64,000 bases of DNA from an uncultured Piscinibacter sp. GTDB lineage: Bacteria; Pseudomonadota; Gammaproteobacteria; Burkholderiales; Burkholderiaceae_C. A model generated the notes under the pieces. The model was not told the origin of the DNA. It ran no database searches and saw nothing but the letters and a program-made list of their open reading frames with translations. The stretch covers positions 62,001-126,000 of the forward strand of contig NZ_CALFYO010000008.1 in the NCBI RefSeq assembly GCF_937952055.1, in the 5' to 3' direction. Made by a program: the position numbers and the translations under genes. Shown here piece by piece: positions 24,935 through 35,525 of the stretch. The first letter of the stretch is position 1, and each line of letters opens with the position of its first letter.

Positions 24935-27781
24935 ATGGCTTCGACCACCGTCGCCCAACTCGCCGCCGAGCTCAATCGCCCGGCCGCGGCGCTGCTCGAG
25001 CAGCTGCAGTCGGCCGGCGTCAAGAAGGCGTCGGCCGACGACACGCTCAGCGAGTCGGACAAGGAGCGCCTGCTCGACTTCCTGCGCAGTTCGCACGGCA
25101 CCGCTGGCGGCGAGCGCAAGAAGATCACCCTGACGCGCAAGTCGACGAGCGAGATCAAGCAGGCCGATGCGAGCGGCAAGGCACGCACCATCCAGGTCGA
25201 GGTCCGCAAGAAGCGCACCTTCGTCAAGCGCGACGAGGTGCCTGCCGCCGAGGAGCCCGCCGCGCCGGTGATCGACGAGGCCGAACTGCAGCGCCGCGAG
25301 GAAGAGGCGCGAGCCCAGGCCGAGCTGCTGCGCCGCCAGGAGGAGGACCTGGCGGAGAAGCGCCGCCTGCGCGAGGAGCAGGAGAAGCGCGAGCGCGAAG
25401 CCGCCGAGGCACGTGCCGCCGAGGCGGCACGCCAGGCCGCCGAGGAAGCCGCCGCCGCGCTGGCAGCCGCTGCCGCGCGGCCCGAGCCGAAGGCAGCCGC
25501 CAAGGCGCCGGTGGCCGAAGCGGCGCCCGCTGCTCCGGCAGCGGTGCCTGCCGAGCCGCCGAAGCCGGCCCTGCGCGTCGTCAAGGCCGCCGACGTGGCC
25601 AACGAAGAAGCCCAGAAGGCTGCCGACCTCGCCAAGCGCCGCCAGGCCGCCGAAGCCGAGGCACGGGCGATCCGCGAGATGATGAACGCGCCGAAGAAGG
25701 TGCTCGTCGCGAAGAAGCCCGAGGAGCCTGCCAAGCCGGCCACCGAGATCAAGGGCACGATCCACAAGAAGGCGGGTGCGCCGGGCGCTCCCGCCACCAC
25801 CGCCGCGCCGGGCGCAGCCAAGCCGGGTGACAAGAAGTCGGTGAAGTCCGAGAAGCTGTCGTCCAGCTGGGCCGACGATGCCGCCAAGAAGCGCACCGCG
25901 CTGAAGGGTCGCAGCGACGGTGCCGCCGGTGGCGCGCGTGCCGGCTGGCGGGCGCCGCGTGGCGGCCGCCGCGGCGAGCGTGGTGAGGGCTCGGCCTCGA
26001 CCTTTGTCGCGCCGGTCGAGCAGCAGGTGCAGGAGGTCCACATCCCCGAAACCATCTCGGTGGCCGACCTGGCGCACAAGATGTCGGTGAAGGCCTCCGA
26101 GGTCATCAAGCAGCTGATGAAGCTGGGCCAGATGGTCACCATCAATCAGCAACTCGACCAGGAGACGGCGATGATCGTCGTCGAGGAGATGGGCCACAAG
26201 GCCTTCGCCGCCAAGCTGGACGACCCGGAAGCCTTCCTCGAGGAGGAGCAGGCCGAGCAGCAGCACGAGGAAACTTCCCGTGCACCGGTGGTCACCGTGA
26301 TGGGCCACGTCGACCATGGCAAGACCTCGCTGCTGGACTTCATCCGCCGCAGTCGCGTCGCCGCGGGCGAGGCGGGCGGAATCACGCAGCACATCGGCGC
26401 GTATCACGTCGAGACGCCGCGCGGCACGATCACCTTCCTCGACACCCCGGGCCACGCGGCGTTCACCGCGATGCGCGCGCGTGGCGCCAAGGCCACCGAC
26501 ATCGTCATTCTTGTGGTGGCGGCCGACGACGGCGTGATGCCGCAGACCAAGGAAGCCATCCACCACGCGAAGGCGGCCGGCGTGCCGATCGTCGTGGCGA
26601 TGAACAAGATCGACAAGCCCGAGGCCAACGTCGAGCGCCTGAAGAGCGAACTGGTGGCCGAGGAGGTCGTGCCGGAAGACTTCGGCGGCGATTCGCCGTT
26701 CGTGCCGGTCTCGGCCAAGACCGGCCAGGGCATCGACAACCTGCTCGAGCAGGTGCTTCTGCAGGCCGAAGTGCTGGAACTCAAGGCGGCCAAGGAAGCG
26801 CCGGCCAAGGGACTGGTCATCGAGGCCCAGCTCGACAAGGGCCGCGGTCCGGTGGCGACCGTGCTGGTGCAGAGCGGCACGCTCAAGCGCGGCGACGTGG
26901 TCCTGGCCGGTTCCAGCTACGGGCGCGTGCGGGCCATGCTCGACGAGGACGGCAAGCCGACGACCGAGGCCGGTCCGTCGATCCCGGTCGAGATCCAGGG
27001 CCTCACCGAGGTGCCGCAGGCCGGCGACGAGTTCATGGTGCTGGCCGACGAGCGCCGCGCCCGCGAGATCGCCACTTTCCGGCAGGGCAAGTACCGCGAC
27101 GTGAAGCTGGCGAAGCGCCAGGCCGCGAACCTCGAGTCGATGATGGAGCAGATGGGCCAGGGCGAAGTGCAGAGCTTGCCGCTCATCGTCAAGGCCGACG
27201 TGCAGGGTTCGCAGGAGGCGCTGGCGCAGTCGCTGGTCAAGCTCTCCACCGATGAGGTCAAGGTGCAGATCGTGCACGCTGCGGTGGGCGGCATCAGCGA
27301 GAGCGATGTCAACCTCGCGATCGCCTCGAAGGCCATCATCATCGGCTTCAACACCCGTGCCGATGCCGGCGCGCGCAAGCTGGCCGAGAGCAACGGCGTC
27401 GACATCCGCTACTACAACATCATCTACGACGCGGTCGACGAGGTGAAGGCGGCGATGACCGGCATGCTCGCGCCCGAGCAGCGCGAGGAGGCGATCGGCA
27501 CCGCCGAGATCCGCCAGGTGTTCGTGGCCTCGAAGATCGGCACAGTGGCCGGCTCGATGGTCACTGCGGGCGTGGTGCGGCGCGGCGCGCGCTTCCGCCT
27601 GCTGCGCGAGAACGTGGTGATCTACACCGGCGAGGTCGAGTCGGTGCGCCGCCTGAAGGACGACGTGCGAGAGGTCAAGGAAGGCTTCGAGTGCGGCATC
27701 AAGCTGAAGAACTACAACGACATCAAGGAAGGCGACCAGCTCGAGTTCTTCGAAGTCAAGGAAGTCGCCCGCACCTTGTAA
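24935..27781 (+). CDS. infB: Translation initiation factor IF-2
   Basis: GTPase that brings initiator fMet-tRNA to the 30S subunit and promotes subunit joining. 948 aa. An N-terminal IF2N domain (MASTTVAQLAAELNRPAAALLEQL), a long Lys/Ala/Glu/Arg low-complexity linker (about 90-360), a second IF2N domain (about 370-430), then the G domain. G1 is GHVDHGKTS, with DTPGHAAF and NKID also present. C-terminal domains II-IV follow, with GSMVTAGVVRRGARFRLLRENVV and ending KEVARTL. AAGGA precedes the ATG 48 bp after nusA. The low-complexity linker is typical and explains the many false frames over it. Confidence 0.97.
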   Translation: MASTTVAQLAAELNRPAAALLEQLQSAGVKKASADDTLSESDKERLLDFLRSSHGTAGGERKKITLTRKSTSEIKQADASGKARTIQVEVRKKRTFVKRDEVPAAEEPAAPVIDEAELQRREEEARAQAELLRRQEEDLAEKRRLREEQEKREREAAEARAAEAARQAAEEAAAALAAAAARPEPKAAAKAPVAEAAPAAPAAVPAEPPKPALRVVKAADVANEEAQKAADLAKRRQAAEAEARAIREMMNAPKKVLVAKKPEEPAKPATEIKGTIHKKAGAPGAPATTAAPGAAKPGDKKSVKSEKLSSSWADDAAKKRTALKGRSDGAAGGARAGWRAPRGGRRGERGEGSASTFVAPVEQQVQEVHIPETISVADLAHKMSVKASEVIKQLMKLGQMVTINQQLDQETAMIVVEEMGHKAFAAKLDDPEAFLEEEQAEQQHEETSRAPVVTVMGHVDHGKTSLLDFIRRSRVAAGEAGGITQHIGAYHVETPRGTITFLDTPGHAAFTAMRARGAKATDIVILVVAADDGVMPQTKEAIHHAKAAGVPIVVAMNKIDKPEANVERLKSELVAEEVVPEDFGGDSPFVPVSAKTGQGIDNLLEQVLLQAEVLELKAAKEAPAKGLVIEAQLDKGRGPVATVLVQSGTLKRGDVVLAGSSYGRVRAMLDEDGKPTTEAGPSIPVEIQGLTEVPQAGDEFMVLADERRAREIATFRQGKYRDVKLAKRQAANLESMMEQMGQGEVQSLPLIVKADVQGSQEALAQSLVKLSTDEVKVQIVHAAVGGISESDVNLAIASKAIIIGFNTRADAGARKLAESNGVDIRYYNIIYDAVDEVKAAMTGMLAPEQREEAIGTAEIRQVFVASKIGTVAGSMVTAGVVRRGARFRLLRENVVIYTGEVESVRRLKDDVREVKEGFECGIKLKNYNDIKEGDQLEFFEVKEVARTL

Positions 27782-27804
27782 GGCGGTACCGGTCTCGTCA
27801 CCAG

Positions 27805-27838
27805 CCCCGCCTTCCAAAAGGAGGCGGGGTTTGTGTTT
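27805..27838 (+). terminator. Intrinsic terminator between infB and rbfA
   Basis: CCCCGCCTTCC (27805-27815), AAAA loop, GGAGGCGGGG (27820-27829), then TTTGTGTTT. The stem has one bulged base. It ends only ~12 bp before rbfA, so rbfA is reached either by read-through or from a promoter inside infB. Confidence 0.75.
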
Positions 27839-27850
27839 CAGGAGCACACC

Positions 27851-28216
27851 ATGCGTCACAAGCGTTCCATCCCCAACCGCGGTTTCCGCATCGCCGACCA
27901 GATCCAGCGCGATCTGGCCGAACTGATCCGCGAGCTGAAGGACCCGCGCATCGGCATGGTCACGCTGCATGCCGTCGAGGTCTCGCCGGACTACGCCCAC
28001 GCCAAGGTGTTCTTCTCGCTGCTGGTGGGCGACCCGAAGGACTGCGAGACGGCGCTCAACGAGGCTGCCGGCTACCTGCGCAACGGCCTGTTCAAGCGGC
28101 TGCAGATCCACACCGTGCCGACGCTGCATTTCGTGTTCGACCGCACCACGGAGCGCGCGGCGGAGCTGAACCTGCTGATCAGCCGGGCCAATGCGACGCG
28201 GGCGAAGGACGACTGA
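27851..28216 (+). CDS. rbfA: 30S ribosome-binding factor RbfA
   Basis: 121-aa KH-fold protein that binds immature 30S subunits and aids 16S rRNA 5'-end maturation. The ATG at 27851 has GGAG 7 bp upstream and gives the expected start MRHKRSIPNRGFRIADQIQRDLAELI. Family motifs: LKDPRIGMVTLHAVEVSPDYAHAKVFFS and LRNGLFKRLQIHTVPTLHFVFD. Upstream infB, downstream truB, the conserved order. Confidence 0.95.
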   Translation: MRHKRSIPNRGFRIADQIQRDLAELIRELKDPRIGMVTLHAVEVSPDYAHAKVFFSLLVGDPKDCETALNEAAGYLRNGLFKRLQIHTVPTLHFVFDRTTERAAELNLLISRANATRAKDD

Positions 28217-28221
28217 GCCCC

Positions 28222-29159
28222 GTGAACGCGCCGCGCGCCCGCATCGTCCGCCGTCCCGTGCACGGTGTGCTGCTGCTCGACAAGCCGGTCGGCCTATCGA
28301 GCAACGATGCCTTGCAGCGTGCCAAGCGGCTCTACCGCGCCGAGAAAGCCGGCCACACCGGCACGCTCGATCCGCTGGCCAGCGGCCTGCTGCCCCTGTG
28401 CTTCGGCGCGGCGACCAAGTTCTCGCAGATCAGCCTGGATGCCGACAAGCGATACCTCGCCACGCTCAGACTCGGCCTGACGCGGCGCGGCGGCGACCTC
28501 GAAGGCGAGGTGCTGCGGGAGCGACCGGTCCACGTGACGCGCGCCGTGCTGCGCGCCGCCTGCGACCGCTTCACCGGCGAGATCGAGCAGTTGCCGCCGA
28601 TGCACTCGGCGCTCAAGCACGAGGGCAGGGCGCTGTACGAATACGCGCGTGCCGGCGTCGAGGTCGAGCGGGAGCCGCGGCGCGTGACGATCCATGCGAT
28701 CGACATCGTCGACGGCGAGCACGACTGCTGGATGCTCGACGTGCGCTGCAGCAAGGGCACCTACATCCGCACCCTCGCCGAGGATATCGGCGAGGCGCTC
28801 GGCTGCGGTGCACACCTGGTCGCGCTGCGACGCACCGGCTCGGGCGCGCTGACGCTGGACGGCGCGCTGACGCTCGATGCGCTGGAGGCGATGGACGAAG
28901 CCGAGCGCGATGCGCAGTTGCGGCCCGCCGACGCACTGCTTGCCGACTGCCCCGTCGTTCGCCTCGGCGCGGACGACGCGGCGCGCTTCCTCGCCGGCAT
29001 GCGGCGTCGCCTCGCGCTCGCCGACGCGCAACGGGTACGCGTGTTCGGCCCCGAACCGCAGGCCTTCCTCGGCGCCGGCCACATCGTCGGCGGCGAACTG
29101 ATTTCCACCAGGCTGCTCAGCCCGACCGAGGTGCAAGGCCTCCTGATTGAAAGAACCGC

Positions 29160-29163
<4 letters not shown>
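28222..29163 (+). CDS. truB: tRNA pseudouridine-55 synthase TruB
   Basis: Makes pseudouridine 55 in the T loop of tRNAs. 313 aa from GTG 28222, five bases after rbfA; the open frame extends further back but only as a shadow of rbfA. Motif I is LDKPVGLSSNDALQRAK; the catalytic Asp is D50 in AGHTGTLDPLASGLLP. Further motifs are QLPPMHSALKHEGRALYEYAR and CSKGTYIRTLAEDIGEALG, and a PUA-like C-terminal part ends in GVLR-less FLGAGHIVGGELISTRLL. Its stop overlaps the typA start by 4 bp. Confidence 0.95.
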
Positions 29164-30977
<1,814 letters not shown>

Positions 30978-31069
30978 TGGGATGGCAACCCCCCATTGGC
31001 GTCGCGCCTGCCGCTCGAGCGAGGGCTCGGCCGGCTTGGGGCGGCCCGGTGCCGGCTGAGGCTGCGGCA

Positions 31070-31954
31070 ATGCCGATGACGCACCGCAAGGCGGTGCTGA
31101 TGATGGTCGTCGTCACGCTGATGTGGAGCATTGCCGGCGTGGTGTCGCGGCACTTCGAGTCGGCGCGCGGCTTCGAGGTGACCTTTTGGCGCAGCCTGTT
31201 CAACGGCATGGCGCTGCTCGTGCTGCTGTCGTGGCTGCGCGGCCCGGTCGCGCTCGCACGCACGATCCGCGACGGCGGTCGCACGCTGTGGCTGTCCGGC
31301 CTGTGCTGGGCAGTGATGTACACCGCGTTCATGATGGCGCTGGCGCTGACCACGGTGGCCAACGTGCTGGTCACCATGGCGCTCGCGCCGCTGTTCACTG
31401 CCTTGTCGGCGCGCCTCGCGCTCGGCCACCGTCTCGCCGCCCGCACCTGGGGCGCGATCGTGCTGGCCGGCGTCGGCATCGCCTGGATGTACGCCCGCGA
31501 GGTCAGTGGCAGCGACCCGCGCCATCTGCTCGGTACCGTGGTCGCGCTCGGTGTGCCGATCGCCGCCGCGGTGAACTGGACGCTGATCCAACACAACCGC
31601 GGCGCCGCGCAGCGCGACATGCTGCCGGCCGTGCTGATCGGCGCGCTGCTGTCCGCGCTGGTGACCTTGCCGCCTTCGCTGCCCTTCGAGGCCACAGCGC
31701 GCGACCTGGCGCTGCTGTCCATGCTCGGCATCGTGCAGCTGGCCATCCCCTGTCTGCTGGCAGTGACCATCGCGCGTTCGCTCGCCGCGCCGGAAATCTC
31801 GCTGCTCGGCCTGCTCGAGGTGGTGTTCGGCGTGCTCTGGGCCTGGCTCGGTGCGAACGAAGCGCCCGCCGCATCGGTCATCCTCGGCGGAGCGCTGGTG
31901 CTGGGCGCGCTGGCCGGCAACGAGCTGCTGGCGATGCGCGAGCGCCGGTCCTGA
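31070..31954 (+). CDS. EamA/DMT superfamily transporter
   Basis: Inner-membrane small-metabolite transporter with ten predicted helices in two EamA repeats, ~294 aa. I prefer the ATG at 31070 (or 31076), with GAGG ~12 bp upstream, because the first helix then begins directly (HRKAVLMMVVVTLMWSIAGVVSRHF). The frame also opens at 30977, overlapping the typA stop, but the extra 31 residues are Pro/Ala/Arg-rich and unlike the family. Substrate unknown. It converges with the secreted jelly-roll protein gene. Confidence 0.85.
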   Translation: MPMTHRKAVLMMVVVTLMWSIAGVVSRHFESARGFEVTFWRSLFNGMALLVLLSWLRGPVALARTIRDGGRTLWLSGLCWAVMYTAFMMALALTTVANVLVTMALAPLFTALSARLALGHRLAARTWGAIVLAGVGIAWMYAREVSGSDPRHLLGTVVALGVPIAAAVNWTLIQHNRGAAQRDMLPAVLIGALLSALVTLPPSLPFEATARDLALLSMLGIVQLAIPCLLAVTIARSLAAPEISLLGLLEVVFGVLWAWLGANEAPAASVILGGALVLGALAGNELLAMRERRS

Positions 31955-31981
31955 CGCGGCCCACGCACGCCGTCCGGCGCT

Positions 31982-32836
31982 TCAGTCCGAGGAGGCCGTG
32001 ACGCTGGTCAGCGTCAGCAGGTTGCTGCTGCCTCCGGGGCGAATGAAGAAGCCGATGCCCGGCTGACCGCTCGTGTACTTCGAGTGCACGACATGCAGCT
32101 TCAGAACATCGTTGATCCAGGCCTTGATCGTGTTGCCGACGATCTGCGCCTTGATGCGGTCGCCCGTCTTGAGCGGCGAGGACTGCGTCCAGGGAACCGA
32201 ACGATTGCTGTCCATGCTCAGCACGTCACCGAAGGGGCCGTTCCAGACGCCTAGTTGCACCTGGCCGGTGCGCCAGAAGCAGACTTCGTAGCCCCACAGG
32301 TTGTTCGAGTCGTCGCGTGCACGCAGCCACAGTTCCACTTCATGTGTCGGGCCGACGGTTCCGGGGTTCAGTTGCACGACCGCCTCGATGGTCTGGTCGG
32401 AACCGAAACCGCTGAGGAATGCCACCGAATCGTCGTAGGAATTGGTGATGCCATTGGTCCCGTACGCCGTGCCGTTGGCGGTGCGGACATAGGTCCAGGA
32501 GTTGCTGGCCTTGGACCACCTCCCGCCCTCGCTCAACGGAAGCTCGGTTGCATCGAAGTTCGTGCTGTAGGTCACCGCTCCCGTGGGCGGCGGCGGAGGT
32601 GGGGGCGGCGGCGGGTTGGTCGTCTCCGCCGTCACCGCGACCGTGGTACGCGTGCGGCAGGTGTACGTGAGGGTCACGTTGCGCCGCGTCGCCTCGTCGA
32701 TGCATGCCTGCTCGGACGCCAGGCCGGCCTGCAGCAGACTCCGATCCAGGTACAGGTCCCAAAGCCCTGGCGTCACCGTGGTCTCGGCGTATGCAGGCGC
32801 AGCGAGCAGGGTCGCGATGATCAACAACTTCTTCAA
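31982..32836 (-). CDS. Secreted protein with polyproline linker and LamG-like jelly-roll domain
   Basis: 284 aa from TTG 32836. This start has GGAGGT 4-5 bp upstream and leads directly into a signal peptide (LKKLLIIATLLAAPAYA-ETT); the alternative TTG at 32887 has no ribosome site. After a ~60-residue N-terminal region with two Cys (EQACIDEA and YTCRTR) comes a run of ten prolines. A C-terminal beta-sandwich resembling LamG or concanavalin-like folds follows (VELWLRARDDSNNLWGYEV, SPLKTGDRIKAQIVGNTIKAWIND). Carbohydrate binding is possible but not demonstrated. Confidence 0.75.
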   Translation of the reverse strand: MKKLLIIATLLAAPAYAETTVTPGLWDLYLDRSLLQAGLASEQACIDEATRRNVTLTYTCRTRTTVAVTAETTNPPPPPPPPPPTGAVTYSTNFDATELPLSEGGRWSKASNSWTYVRTANGTAYGTNGITNSYDDSVAFLSGFGSDQTIEAVVQLNPGTVGPTHEVELWLRARDDSNNLWGYEVCFWRTGQVQLGVWNGPFGDVLSMDSNRSVPWTQSSPLKTGDRIKAQIVGNTIKAWINDVLKLHVVHSKYTSGQPGIGFFIRPGGSSNLLTLTSVTASSD

Positions 32837-33076
32837 GCTGACCTCCAGTGAGTCGAGACAGAAAAACGGGGAAGCAGGCTTGCCCAAGGCGGCCCGGCGA
32901 ACCTCCAGTGAAACTTTAGGCGGCGAACTTCATCATGTCCGTGTGGTGGCGCACAGAAGCCGACCGGCGCGGCCCGTGCGCTCTGCGGGGCGGCAGCCAC
33001 GGCCTGCAGGGCTTCCCCTCAGCGCGCGCCGCCGGCCGCGACATAGCATGTCCCCACGATGCCAAGGGAGATGCCG

Positions 33077-34678
33077 ATGGAACAGCTGTCCGGCCTGGAC
33101 GCCAGCTTTCTGTACCTCGAGACCGCCGAGATGCCCATGCACGTGGGCGCGCTGCATCTCTTCGAGCTGCCGGCAGGCTACCGCGGCGACTTCCTCGCCG
33201 ACATGCGCGCTCACATGGCGACACGCATCCCCATCGCCCCGGTGTTGCGCCGCAGGCTCGCATGGATGCCGCTGAATCTCGCTGCGCCGGCCTGGGTGGA
33301 CGCCGAGCCTGACCTGGACGAGCACATCGTCGGCATCGATCTGCCGCCAGGCAGCGGCATGGCCGAGCTGGAGGCGCAGGTCGGCGAACTGCATCCGGTG
33401 CTGCTCGACCGCAGCCGGCCGCTGTGGAAGTTCCACGTGTTCGACGGCCTGGCACCCGGGCCGAACGGCGAGAAGCGCGCCGCGCTGTACACCCAGCTGC
33501 ACCATGCATCGGTCGACGGCCAGGCGGCAGTGGCTCTGGCGCAAGCCATCCTCGACCTGAGTCCGGTGCCGCGGGACATCCCGGCGCGGCCGGCGCACGA
33601 GCGCAAGGGCCAGCTCGGCATGACCGAAATGCTGCGCGGCGCACTGGCCAACCAGCTGGAGCAGGTGGGCAACCTCGTCAAGGCGATTCCCGCAGCCGTT
33701 GGCGCCATCTCGCAGGTGGCGGCGCGGTCGGCCGGCGACGCGGTCGGCGAGACTGCGGCCTCGGTGTGGTCGCGCTTGAAGGGCGAGGGCGTCAGGCCCT
33801 CGCGCAGCGTCAGCAACCTCGGCCTCGCGCCACGAACATGGCTGAACACGACCGTCTCCGACACGCGCGCCTTCGCCACCGTCAGCCTGCCGCTGGCCGA
33901 ACTGAACGCGGTGCGGCGCCGCCATCGCGCCAGCCTGAACGATGCACTGCTGTTCGTGTGCAGCGGCGCGCTGCGGCGGCACTTCGCCAAGCACGGTCCG
34001 CTGCCGCGCAAGTCCCTGGTGGCCGCCGTGCCGATCTCGCTGCGCGCGAAAGGCGACAGCGCGGCGAACAATCAGGCTTCGATCAGCCTGATCAGCCTGG
34101 GCACGCACCTCGCCGATGCGCGCAGGCGCCTCGCGCACGTGATGGCGGCGAGCACCTCGATGAAAGCGACGGTGGGCAGCGTGAAGAACCTGCTGCCCAC
34201 CGACTTCCCGTCCATCGGCGTGCCCTGGCTGATGGAAGGCCTGACGGCGATCTACGGCCGAGCCGGCGTGGCCGATCGCATCCCGCCGGTGGCCAACGTG
34301 GTGATCTCCAACGTGCCCGGACCGACCGTACCGCTGTACATGGCCGGCGCGAAGATGCTGACCAACTACCCGACCTCGATCGTCGTGCACGGCGTGGCGC
34401 TGAACATCACGGTGCAGACCTACAACGAGTCGCTCGACGTCGGCATCATCGCCTGCGCACAGGCGATGCCCGAAGTGGCGGAGTTCGCGGCGCATCTCGA
34501 GACGGCGTTCGAGGAGTTCAAGGGACTGCCGGTCGCGCATGAGGTGGCAACACCGGCGCCGGCAAAGAAGGTCGTCGCGAAGAAGGCGCCTGCAACGAAG
34601 AAGCGCGCCAAGCCTGTCCCCGCGGCGACACGCACGGCTAGGGCAAGCGCTCCAACGACGAAGCGGGCCAGCCGCTAA
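33077..34678 (+). CDS. Wax ester synthase/diacylglycerol acyltransferase (WS/DGAT)
   Basis: 533 aa; esterifies acyl-CoA to fatty alcohols or diacylglycerol, making neutral storage lipid at the membrane. The catalytic motif HHxxxDG is HHASVDG at 142-148. The N-terminus MEQLSGLDASFLYLETAEMPMHVG and the NVVISNVPGPTVPLYMAGAK segment are family hallmarks. ATG 33077 is chosen because AAGGGAG lies 6 bp before it; ATGs at 33059 and 33071 are alternatives. The last ~45 residues form an unusual Lys/Ala/Pro tail (PAKKVVAKKAPATKKRAKP...) resembling histone-H1-like bacterial tails. Two alpha/beta hydrolases follow on the same strand. Confidence 0.92.
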   Translation: MEQLSGLDASFLYLETAEMPMHVGALHLFELPAGYRGDFLADMRAHMATRIPIAPVLRRRLAWMPLNLAAPAWVDAEPDLDEHIVGIDLPPGSGMAELEAQVGELHPVLLDRSRPLWKFHVFDGLAPGPNGEKRAALYTQLHHASVDGQAAVALAQAILDLSPVPRDIPARPAHERKGQLGMTEMLRGALANQLEQVGNLVKAIPAAVGAISQVAARSAGDAVGETAASVWSRLKGEGVRPSRSVSNLGLAPRTWLNTTVSDTRAFATVSLPLAELNAVRRRHRASLNDALLFVCSGALRRHFAKHGPLPRKSLVAAVPISLRAKGDSAANNQASISLISLGTHLADARRRLAHVMAASTSMKATVGSVKNLLPTDFPSIGVPWLMEGLTAIYGRAGVADRIPPVANVVISNVPGPTVPLYMAGAKMLTNYPTSIVVHGVALNITVQTYNESLDVGIIACAQAMPEVAEFAAHLETAFEEFKGLPVAHEVATPAPAKKVVAKKAPATKKRAKPVPAATRTARASAPTTKRASR

Positions 34679-34696
34679 CATGCCGCGATCGCCGAC

Positions 34697-35515
34697 ATGT
34701 CGCTGCGCATGCCCCGCCTCAAGCCCGACCTTCACCATCATCATTTCCACGTCGATGACCTGCGCGCGCCGAACGCGCTGCTGCTGGCCATGGAGGGCAG
34801 GGCGCCCTGGGAGTATGCGGCGCTGCTGGCCAGCACGCCCTGGCTGCGCAGGCTGCCGCGCGGCGACGGCCACCCTGTGCTGGTGTTCCCCGGCCTGGGC
34901 GCGAACGACTTCACCACCGGCCCGCTGCGCCGCTTCCTCGACGGCCTCGGCTACGTCACACACCCCTGGGGACAGGGGTTCAACTTCGGCCCGCGCCAGG
35001 GCGTGCTCGAGCGCTGCAGCCACGACGTGCGGCACCTGTTCGACGCGCACGCGCGCAAGGTCACGTTGATCGGCTGGAGCCTGGGCGGCATCTACGCGCG
35101 CGAACTGGCCAAGGAACTGCCCGAACACATACGCTGCGTGATCACGCTGGGCACGCCCTTCACCGGCCATCCACGCGCCACCAACGCGTGGCGCTTCTTC
35201 GAACTGGTCAGTGGCCAGTCGGTGCACGACGCCGAGCTGATGGGACAGATCCGCCGCGAGCCTCCGGTGCCCACCACCTCGATCTGGTCACGCAGCGACG
35301 GCATCGTCGCGTGGCGCTGCAGCGTCGTCGCGCCCAGCCCGCTGGCCGAGAACATCGAGGTGCATGCCAGCCACGTGGGCATGGGCATGAACCCGCTCGC
35401 GCTGTACGCGATCGCCGACCGCCTCGCGCAGCCGGCCGGGCACTGGAAGCCCTTCGAGCCGCACGGCGCGCGGCGCTGGTTCTACCGCACGCCCGGCGGC
35501 ACGCAGGTGGACTGA
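34697..35515 (+). CDS. Alpha/beta hydrolase (lipase-like)
   Basis: 272 aa. Nucleophile elbow GWSLGG at 126-131 (Ser128). An oxyanion-region motif HPVLVFPGLGANDFTTGPLRRFL lies upstream, and a probable catalytic His in HASHVGMGMNP near 230. A His cluster (LHHHHFHVDD) occurs near the N-terminus. No signal peptide. It begins 18 bp after the WS/DGAT gene and may hydrolyse or remodel the neutral lipid; the substrate is inferred from context only. Confidence 0.82.
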   Translation: MSLRMPRLKPDLHHHHFHVDDLRAPNALLLAMEGRAPWEYAALLASTPWLRRLPRGDGHPVLVFPGLGANDFTTGPLRRFLDGLGYVTHPWGQGFNFGPRQGVLERCSHDVRHLFDAHARKVTLIGWSLGGIYARELAKELPEHIRCVITLGTPFTGHPRATNAWRFFELVSGQSVHDAELMGQIRREPPVPTTSIWSRSDGIVAWRCSVVAPSPLAENIEVHASHVGMGMNPLALYAIADRLAQPAGHWKPFEPHGARRWFYRTPGGTQVD

Positions 35516-35525
35516 GGACGGCCTC

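Noticed and set aside
25224..25990. Alternative proteins encoded opposite or in other frames of the infB linker
   Set aside because: They arise from the repetitive Lys/Ala/Glu-coding linker of IF-2 and have no start signals.
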